Shown here piece by piece: positions 5,974-10,303 of a stretch of 10,303 nt of DNA. The stretch is from DATGEP01 sp035310125 (GTDB lineage: Bacteria > Chloroflexota > Ktedonobacteria > Ktedonobacterales > JADMIN01). Under the pieces are notes generated by a model, which was not told the origin of the DNA, searched no databases, and worked only from the letters and a program-made list of their open reading frames with translations. Each line of letters opens with the position of its first letter. Positions within the stretch are counted from its first letter, which is position 1. The DNA lies in NCBI GenBank assembly GCA_035310125.1, contig DATGEP010000005.1, positions 1 through 10,303 on the forward strand, in the 5' to 3' direction. Position numbers and translations under genes: made by a program.

Positions 5974-6322
5974 GGCGAACGTCCGGCACCATCGCCCACG
6001 TGTCGCCATCGTCGAGCTGCACGGCGAGATCAACGCGTTTGCCGAAGAGGTGCTGAATGCCGCCTATGCCGACGCCGAGCGCGAGGCGCCAGAAACTATT
6101 CTGCTCAACTTCGCCGACGTGGACTACATCAACAGCACTGGCATCGCGTTGATCGTCAGCCTGCTCGCGCGGGCGCGCAAATCGCGCCGGCGCCTGCTCG
6201 CCTGTGGCCTCAGCCAGCACTACGTGGAGATCTTCAACATCACGCGCCTCGCTGACTTCATGAGCGTGTTTCCCGACGAAGCCAGCGCCCTGACCACCGA
6301 TCCCGCTGCTGTCGGAGAGTGA
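5954..6322 (+). CDS. STAS-domain anti-sigma factor antagonist (SpoIIAA/RsbV-like), copy 1
   Basis: This 122-aa single-domain STAS protein belongs to the family that, when unphosphorylated, binds and sequesters an anti-sigma kinase. It shows the first strand VAIVELHGEINAF (17-29), then ILLNFADVDYINSTGIALI (49-67). S61 in 'NSTG' is in the position phosphorylated in SpoIIAA/RsbV, with T62 next to it. The end has the family pattern 'LACGLSQHYVEIFNITRL' (81-98). The ATG lies inside the end of the phosphatase-kinase gene (20-base overlap), with GAAGGGGG just before it, so translation is probably coupled. That arrangement makes the fused phosphatase-kinase its natural regulator. It is about 40-45% identical by eye to the STAS gene that follows, consistent with tandem duplication. 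Confidence 0.9.
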   Translation: MPARMLEANVRHHRPRVAIVELHGEINAFAEEVLNAAYADAEREAPETILLNFADVDYINSTGIALIVSLLARARKSRRRLLACGLSQHYVEIFNITRLADFMSVFPDEASALTTDPAAVGE

Positions 6323-6338
6323 CATAGGAGGAAAGACC

Positions 6339-6701
6339 ATGCCGCAAGCCAACGTGATGATGAGCGTTCGCCCCGTCACTGCCAGAACCAGCATCATTGA
6401 CATCGCCGGTGAGGTAAACGCTTTCGCCGAAGCCGCACTGATGGATGCCTACACCGAAGCATCCACCCCCACCACGCATACGGTGATACTGAACTTTACC
6501 CGGCTGGAATACATGAACAGCAGTGGTATCGGCTTGCTCGTCACATTTCTGATCCGCGCCAACCGCCAAAAACAGCATCTGCTAGCGTACGGTCTGAGCG
6601 AGCATTACCAGCACATCTTCGAATTGACGCGGCTCAATGAGGCCATCGGCATCTACACCTCTGAAGCTGAGGCGCTCGAAGCCGCCGGCCGCCAATCATG
6701 A
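6339..6701 (+). CDS. STAS-domain anti-sigma factor antagonist (SpoIIAA/RsbV-like), copy 2
   Basis: The 120-aa product is a second STAS protein, colinear with copy 1 along its whole length: IIDIAGEVNAFAE (19-31), ILNFTRLEYMNSSGIGLLV (50-68), LLAYGLSEHYQHIFELTRL (80-98). The phosphorylation site is 'NSSG' with S61 (S62 beside it), where copy 1 has 'NSTG'. A strong ribosome site, AGGAGG, lies before the ATG, and the gap to copy 1 is only 16 bases. The two copies may be phosphorylated at different rates or bind different partners: one could serve the fused kinase, the other a kinase encoded elsewhere. The last residues (after about 105) differ freely between copies. No sigma factor gene follows. 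Confidence 0.9.
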   Translation: MPQANVMMSVRPVTARTSIIDIAGEVNAFAEAALMDAYTEASTPTTHTVILNFTRLEYMNSSGIGLLVTFLIRANRQKQHLLAYGLSEHYQHIFELTRLNEAIGIYTSEAEALEAAGRQS

Positions 6702-6730
6702 GCTGATCATCCAGGGGAGGAGCAAGCGCT

Positions 6731-7462
6731 ATGACAATTCCGTCCACACCATCGAGCAATGAGCAGCCAAAGGACGCAACCTACTGGGCGCAGGATATCA
6801 CGACTTTGAAAGTTGGCACGGTTCCCCCCGGCGCGGTGAACCTGAACGTGGAGGGCCGCCGCATCGCTGGGCCGCTGCAAGGCTTCGGGCCGATGTGGCA
6901 AAAGACGTACCGGGTCCGGCTCGCCGATGCCAACGTGACGCCCCGTGAGGTCATCGCCGTGTGGAAGCAGAACTTCCCGCAATTCTGGCCGCGCGGCAAC
7001 CGGTTCTATGCGCCGCTCACTGGCATCGCTCCCGGCGAGGTGGCGCTCCTCAACCTGAAGACTGGTGGCATGCCGCTCTCTACTGGTGTCTTGGTGCTCT
7101 ACGCCGACGACGAATCATTTACCCTCATGACGCCGCAGGGGCACATGTTCGCCGGATGGATTACGTTCAGCGCCTACGACGCTGACCTCAGCACGATGGC
7201 GCAGACGCAGGTGCTGATGCGAGCGAGCGATCCAATTTACGAGTTGGGCTTGCGCTTTGGCGGACACCAGCAGGAGGACCGATTCTGGCAGCACACGCTC
7301 ACAGCTCTGGCCGCGCATTTTGGCGCGCATGAACCGGTACAGACCGAGACGACGTGCATTGACCCAAAAATTCAGTGGTCCCAAGCTCGAAACATCTGGC
7401 AGAATGCGGCCGCACGCACGATGTTGACCGCGCCGACACGCTGGTTCCGGCGTGGGCGCTAA
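6731..7462 (+). CDS. Conserved hypothetical protein, possibly SRPBCC/polyketide-cyclase-like
   Basis: The 243-aa soluble protein has no signal peptide or membrane segment. It is rich in W, F, Y and G, with recurring strand-like stretches: GFGPMWQKTYRVRL (51-64), WPRGNRFYAPLTGIAPGEVA (86-105), STGVLVLYADDESFTLMTPQ (117-136), MFAGWITFSAYDAD (139-152) and DPIYELGLRFGG (167-178), then a helical end (WSQARNIWQNAAARTML, 216-232) and a basic tail. An antiparallel sheet with a long C-terminal helix would fit a START/SRPBCC-type ligand-binding fold, but I see no diagnostic motif and this is an impression. I believe similar proteins occur in Chloroflexota beside oxidoreductases, but cannot cite one. 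GGGGAGG at 6714-6720 precedes the ATG by 10 bases, and the gap to the STAS gene is 29 bases, so it belongs to the same operon. Confidence 0.8.
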   Translation: MTIPSTPSSNEQPKDATYWAQDITTLKVGTVPPGAVNLNVEGRRIAGPLQGFGPMWQKTYRVRLADANVTPREVIAVWKQNFPQFWPRGNRFYAPLTGIAPGEVALLNLKTGGMPLSTGVLVLYADDESFTLMTPQGHMFAGWITFSAYDADLSTMAQTQVLMRASDPIYELGLRFGGHQQEDRFWQHTLTALAAHFGAHEPVQTETTCIDPKIQWSQARNIWQNAAARTMLTAPTRWFRRGR

Positions 7463-7465
7463 ATT

Positions 7466-7497
7466 GGCGCTCGGAACGTGCGGGGAGCGTTCGCGCC
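7466..7497 (+). promoter_or_regulatory. Bulged hairpin between the hypothetical protein and oxidoreductase genes
   Basis: GGCGC (7466-7470) and GAACG (7474-7478) pair with CGTTC (7488-7492) and GCGCC (7493-7497), giving two 5-bp stems separated by a 3-base bulge on the 5' side, with a 9-base loop. It starts 3 bases after the stop codon and ends 6 bases before the next ribosome site. No T run follows. It may lower read-through, set the ratio of upstream to downstream products, or protect the mRNA. Confidence 0.35.
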
Positions 7498-7503
7498 AGG
7501 CTC

Positions 7504-7509
7504 AGGAGG
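7504..7509 (+). promoter_or_regulatory. Ribosome binding site deciding the oxidoreductase start
   Basis: AGGAGG lies 10 bases before the ATG at 7520. A GTG at 7478 would extend the protein by 14 residues but has no site of its own, falls in the hairpin stem and adds residues (GAFAPGSGG...) not typical before a Rossmann strand. Confidence 0.6.
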
Positions 7510-7519
7510 CAACGGAGCA

Positions 7520-9103
7520 ATGGGTACACGCGATGCGTACGATGCCGTTGTGATCGGCGCGGGGCCAAACGGTCTCGCCGCCGCGATTACGCTTGCCCGC
7601 GCCGGCCATTCCGTGATTATCTACGAAGCCAGCGACACCATCGGTGGGGGCAGCCGATCGCAAAAGTTGACGCTGCCGGGCTTCGTGCATGACATCTGCT
7701 CCGCGATACATCCGTATGCCGTCGCCTCACCATTCTTCCAAACGCTGCCGCTCGAACAGTACGGCGTCGAGTGGATATATTCGCCCGCACCACTCGCCCA
7801 CCCCTTACCGGATGGGCGAGTGGCAGTGCTTGAGCGAGGGTTCGGCGATCTTGACCGAACGCTCGGTCATGACGCGGCGGTCTGGCGCCGGCTCATCGCC
7901 CCTCATGTTGTGCAGTGGGATGCCCTCGTAGACGGTGCGCTTGGTCCGATCCGGCCACTGCATCAGCTGCGACATCCATTCAATTCGCTCGCACTGGCGC
8001 GCTTCGGCCTGTACGCGCTTCAGCCGGTGCGCGGACTGGCCGAGCGGATATTCGCGGACGAACCCGCGCGCGCGCTGCTCGCCGGGATCGCTGCCCATGC
8101 GATGCTCCCGCTTGAGCGGGCGCCGACAGCGGCGGCGGGCGTGCTCATGGCGACGATGGCGCATGTTGTGGGCTGGCCAATGGCCCATGGTGGCTCGCAG
8201 CGTATCGTGGACGCCCTGGCCGCACACCTGCGTGACCTTGGCGGTGAGATTGTCACCGGGTCACCAATCGCCTCTCTCAACGAGCTGCCACCAGCTCGCG
8301 CTGTTTTGGCCGATGTCACTCCGCGCCAGCTGCTCGGGATAGCCCGCGACCAGCTCCCCGCGCACTACGCCCAGCGACTCGCGCGCTACCGGTACGGCCC
8401 CGGCGTCTTCAAGATTGATTTCGCGCTCGATGGCCCGATCCCCTGGCGGAATCCGGATTGTCTGCGCGCCGCGACAGTTCACATCGGCGGAACGCTCTCT
8501 GAGCTGGCGGCAAGTGAGCGGGCGGTATGGCGCGGCGAGCCATTGGAGCGACCGTTCGTGCTGCTGGCGCAGCAAAGTCTCTTCGACGAGTCGAGGGCGC
8601 CCGCCGGGAAGCACACTGCCTGGGCGTACTGCCATGTGCCGCATGGCTCGGACGTGGATATGTCCGCGCGCATCGAGACGCAGATCGAGCGCTTCGCGCC
8701 CGGCTTCCGCGAGCGCATCCTGGCACGGCACACGATGACAGCGAGCGAGATGGAGGGATACAATCCGAACTACATCGGCGGCGACATCAACGGCGGGTTG
8801 GCGGATCTCGCACAACTCTTCACACGGCCCATCATCACGCCGAACATCGCCAATCCGTATGCGACTCCGGTGAAAGGCCTCTATCTCTGCTCGTCGTCCA
8901 CGCCGCCGGGCGGAGGCGTCCACGGCCTCTGCGGCTACTTCGCCGCCAGCGCGGCGCTGAGGGATGTCTTTGGGCGGCATGAGCATGAACATGAAATTCC
9001 AGAGATTGCCGGGGACTCGGCGCCATCTGCCAGCACGCATGCGGGCGATGACACTGCGAGCGCGGCAGGCGCAAATCACACGGAAGGGGAGTTGGCTCGA
9101 TGA
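7520..9103 (+). CDS. FAD-dependent oxidoreductase, phytoene desaturase-like (COG1233 type)
   Basis: The 527-aa flavoenzyme opens with an FAD-binding Rossmann motif, YDAVVIGAGPNGLAAAITLA (residues 7-26, G13/G15/G18), ending its second strand at E36 (IIYEASDTIGGGSRS), the acid that usually holds the FAD ribose. LPGFVHDICSAIHPYA (52-67) is typical of the phytoene desaturase/PYROXD2-like group. Near the C-terminus is the second flavin-contact region, VKGLYLCSSSTPPGGGVHG, followed by GYFAASAAL. The last 42 residues (about 486-527) are an extra tail rich in H, E, A, D and S, including 'HEHEHE', probably disordered. The substrate is unknown: carotenoid desaturation is one option, but no other carotenoid gene is in the window, and many COG1233 members are uncharacterised. 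Its stop overlaps the next small gene (ATGA), placing it in the operon with the second sensor. Confidence 0.88.
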   Translation: MGTRDAYDAVVIGAGPNGLAAAITLARAGHSVIIYEASDTIGGGSRSQKLTLPGFVHDICSAIHPYAVASPFFQTLPLEQYGVEWIYSPAPLAHPLPDGRVAVLERGFGDLDRTLGHDAAVWRRLIAPHVVQWDALVDGALGPIRPLHQLRHPFNSLALARFGLYALQPVRGLAERIFADEPARALLAGIAAHAMLPLERAPTAAAGVLMATMAHVVGWPMAHGGSQRIVDALAAHLRDLGGEIVTGSPIASLNELPPARAVLADVTPRQLLGIARDQLPAHYAQRLARYRYGPGVFKIDFALDGPIPWRNPDCLRAATVHIGGTLSELAASERAVWRGEPLERPFVLLAQQSLFDESRAPAGKHTAWAYCHVPHGSDVDMSARIETQIERFAPGFRERILARHTMTASEMEGYNPNYIGGDINGGLADLAQLFTRPIITPNIANPYATPVKGLYLCSSSTPPGGGVHGLCGYFAASAALRDVFGRHEHEHEIPEIAGDSAPSASTHAGDDTASAAGANHTEGELAR

Positions 9104-9276
9104 TTCGACACGCTTCCGCGGTGCTCGCCTGGCTCGTGCTGCTCGTCTGCACTGCCGTCATCGGCGCCGCGCATGTCTTGCTGTCGTCAGTCGCGGCGAC
9201 CTCCTTCTCAGCCGGGGACGCACCGAGAACGGCACCGGCGCATGGTGAGCCGCACACACCAGGAGGTGCGCAGTGA
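9100..9276 (+). CDS. 58-residue single-pass membrane or secreted micro-protein, translationally coupled
   Basis: The frame from ATG 9100 to TGA 9274-9276 encodes a short basic start (MIRHASAV), a hydrophobic segment (about 9-33) with W11 and C17, and a polar proline-, histidine- and glycine-rich tail (38-58). It overlaps the oxidoreductase stop by four bases (ATGA) and the sensor start by four bases (GTGA), and third codon positions are mostly G or C. GGAAGGGGAG lies just before the ATG. These features make it a real gene despite its size. I recognise no family. The hydrophobic part could be a signal peptide (a possible cut near SVAA-T) or a membrane anchor. Lying next to the sensor, it could be a partner or ligand-presenting peptide of it, but that is speculation. 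Confidence 0.65.
   Translation: MIRHASAVLAWLVLLVCTAVIGAAHVLLSSVAATSFSAGDAPRTAPAHGEPHTPGGAQ
9261..9267 (+). promoter_or_regulatory. Ribosome binding site of the second sensor gene
   Basis: AGGAGGT lies 5 bases before the GTG at 9273 and is inside the coding region of the micro-protein. It supports GTG as the start and a GTGA stop/start overlap. Confidence 0.6.
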
Positions 9277-10303
9277 ACGCGACCACCGCCTTCGACTCTA
9301 CCCCGCCGGGCACGTCTGACACGCGGCTGCGCGAGCGCTGGCTGCTGCTGGCGCGCGCCGGGTGGATCGCGGTGGCATTCGTGATCATGGGGCTGGATGT
9401 GTACGCCACTCCGGTGTTGTTCCACCAGTTTCACCTCGCATGTGCGCAGAGCAACGTGTGTGTCAACTATCAGCTCATTCCGGCCCAGCTTGCCGGCTTC
9501 CAGGCGTCGGGGCTGTCGCTCGACGTTTACGCCGTCTACGGCGTGGCCGTCTACTCGATAGGGGCCCTGGTATATGCAGCAATGGCGGCGGTGATATTCT
9601 GGCGACGGCCCGACGACCGGATGGCGATGCTCGGCGCGTACACGTTGCTCATTTTCGGCGCGGCCACGGTGTTTGGTGCGCTGAACGTGCTCCCCATCGG
9701 CAACGGGACGTGGGCGCTTCCAGTCGGCCTGGCGCTCAATATGGGAACGCTGGCGTTCTATGCGTTCTTCTGCCTGTTTCCCAGCGGCCACTTCGCTCCC
9801 ATCTGGTTTCGCTGGGTGGCGCTCGCCTGGGTTTTGGGGAGCCTGGCGTCACTCGTTCCATATCCATCTTTACAGGCGCTGGTTGGAGGAACGCTTCCGT
9901 TTGTCGTCTTCTTTGTCGCGCTGATCTGTAGCCAAGTGTATCGCTACCGACGGATATCAACGTCCGTGCAGCGCCAGCAAACGAAGTGGGTGGTGCTTGG
10001 ATTCGCGGCAGGGATGGGTGGATTCCTTGCCGTGTCCGGCTTTTCAAATATCGTGCTCGGCCCAGGGGGACCCACCACTGCGCCTGGCATCCTGCTGGTC
10101 CAAACCGCCATGGCTGCGCTGCTCTGTCTCATCCCCGTCTCTATCGGCATCGCTATCCTGCGCTCTGGATTGTGGGAGATGGACCGTCTCATCAACCGCA
10201 CGCTCGTCTATGGCTCGCTCACGGCAGTCTTGGCGCTGGTCTACTTCGCCTGTGTCGCTGGCTTCCAGGCGCTCGCACAGGCGCTCACCGGCGCAACATC
10301 GCT
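9273..10303 (+). CDS. Second multi-pass membrane sensor, paralogue of the first (3' end outside the window)
   Basis: The open frame from GTG 9273 runs to the right edge without a stop, giving at least 343 residues. Hydrophobic segments lie near 24-49, 84-109, 117-138, 148-170, 178-196, 203-222, 239-262, 270-297 and 312-336. It follows the first sensor along its length: FWRR (109-112 here, 110-113 there), CLFPSGHFAPIWFRWVALAW (167-186) against YVFPDGRFVPSWTRWLAFVW, VQRQQTKWVVLG (232-243) against VPQRRQTKWVVLG, and IGIAILRSGLWEMDRLINRT (291-310) against ISIAILRAQLYDIDFLIHRS. The first external loop again has a cysteine pair, C57 and C63. What follows the membrane part is unknown; by analogy it may be a basic segment and GAF start, or a full GAF-SpoIIE or kinase output domain. 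Translation is coupled to the micro-protein. Confidence 0.82.
   Translation, partial: MNATTAFDSTPPGTSDTRLRERWLLLARAGWIAVAFVIMGLDVYATPVLFHQFHLACAQSNVCVNYQLIPAQLAGFQASGLSLDVYAVYGVAVYSIGALVYAAMAAVIFWRRPDDRMAMLGAYTLLIFGAATVFGALNVLPIGNGTWALPVGLALNMGTLAFYAFFCLFPSGHFAPIWFRWVALAWVLGSLASLVPYPSLQALVGGTLPFVVFFVALICSQVYRYRRISTSVQRQQTKWVVLGFAAGMGGFLAVSGFSNIVLGPGGPTTAPGILLVQTAMAALLCLIPVSIGIAILRSGLWEMDRLINRTLVYGSLTAVLALVYFACVAGFQALAQALTGATS

Noticed and set aside
8261..9079. Minus-strand open frame of 272 codons
   Set aside because: Antisense to the FAD oxidoreductase, Arg-rich, no motif, no convincing ribosome site context.
8835..9791. Minus-strand open frame of 318 codons
   Set aside because: It lies antisense to the oxidoreductase end, the micro-protein and the second sensor. 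Composition is R/H/A-rich and low-complexity without any motif, typical of an antisense shadow in GC-rich genes.
1..10303. CRISPR arrays, tRNA or rRNA genes, insertion-sequence ends, transposase or phage genes
   Set aside because: No regularly spaced repeats, cloverleaf-like sequences, terminal inverted repeats or transposase motifs were seen by eye on either strand.

Overview
The window is a GC-rich (about 60% by eye) bacterial stretch in which every gene I can support lies on the + strand. Two protein types point to Chloroflexota, perhaps a Ktedonobacteria-like lineage: a multi-TM sensor ending in a conserved R-rich/YxAAxxL segment, and a GAF-SpoIIE-HATPase protein with 'RVARLIQQTLLP' and 'ANAGHDLPY' motifs. 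This lineage call is inferred from recalled family character, not from a marker gene.

Layout. (1) 1-106: the 3' end of an unidentified gene. (2) 217-1355: two overlapping half-size genes that together form a split chromate (CHR-family) transporter, followed by a strong hairpin. (3) 1481-1838: a decayed RsbT-like anti-sigma/serine kinase, readable only by changing frame twice, followed by an orphan perfect Shine-Dalgarno. (4) 1944-2438: a small secreted protein of unknown function. (5) 2512-2848: a frameshifted fragment matching the C-terminus of the sensor encoded next, probably a duplication or recombination scar. (6) 2864-10303: a probable single operon that runs off the right edge.

The operon holds a membrane sensor, a phosphatase-kinase protein (GAF part, SpoIIE/PP2C phosphatase, RsbW-like ATPase), two tandem STAS anti-sigma-factor antagonists, a hypothetical protein (243 aa), an FAD-dependent phytoene-desaturase-like oxidoreductase, an overlooked 58-aa membrane micro-protein coupled on both sides by 4-base overlaps, and a second sensor paralogous to the first.

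How they may work together (inference): the membrane sensor passes an extracytoplasmic signal to the phosphatase-kinase, which sets the phosphorylation state of the two STAS proteins in a partner switch. No sigma factor is encoded in the window, so the final target is elsewhere or is not a sigma factor. The GAF domain looks divided between the first sensor and the phosphatase gene, and the phosphatase ribosome binding site lies in one arm of a hairpin. Both sensors carry a closely spaced cysteine pair in their first predicted external loop, and an FAD oxidoreductase sits in the same operon. A redox or envelope-stress input is therefore possible, but not shown.
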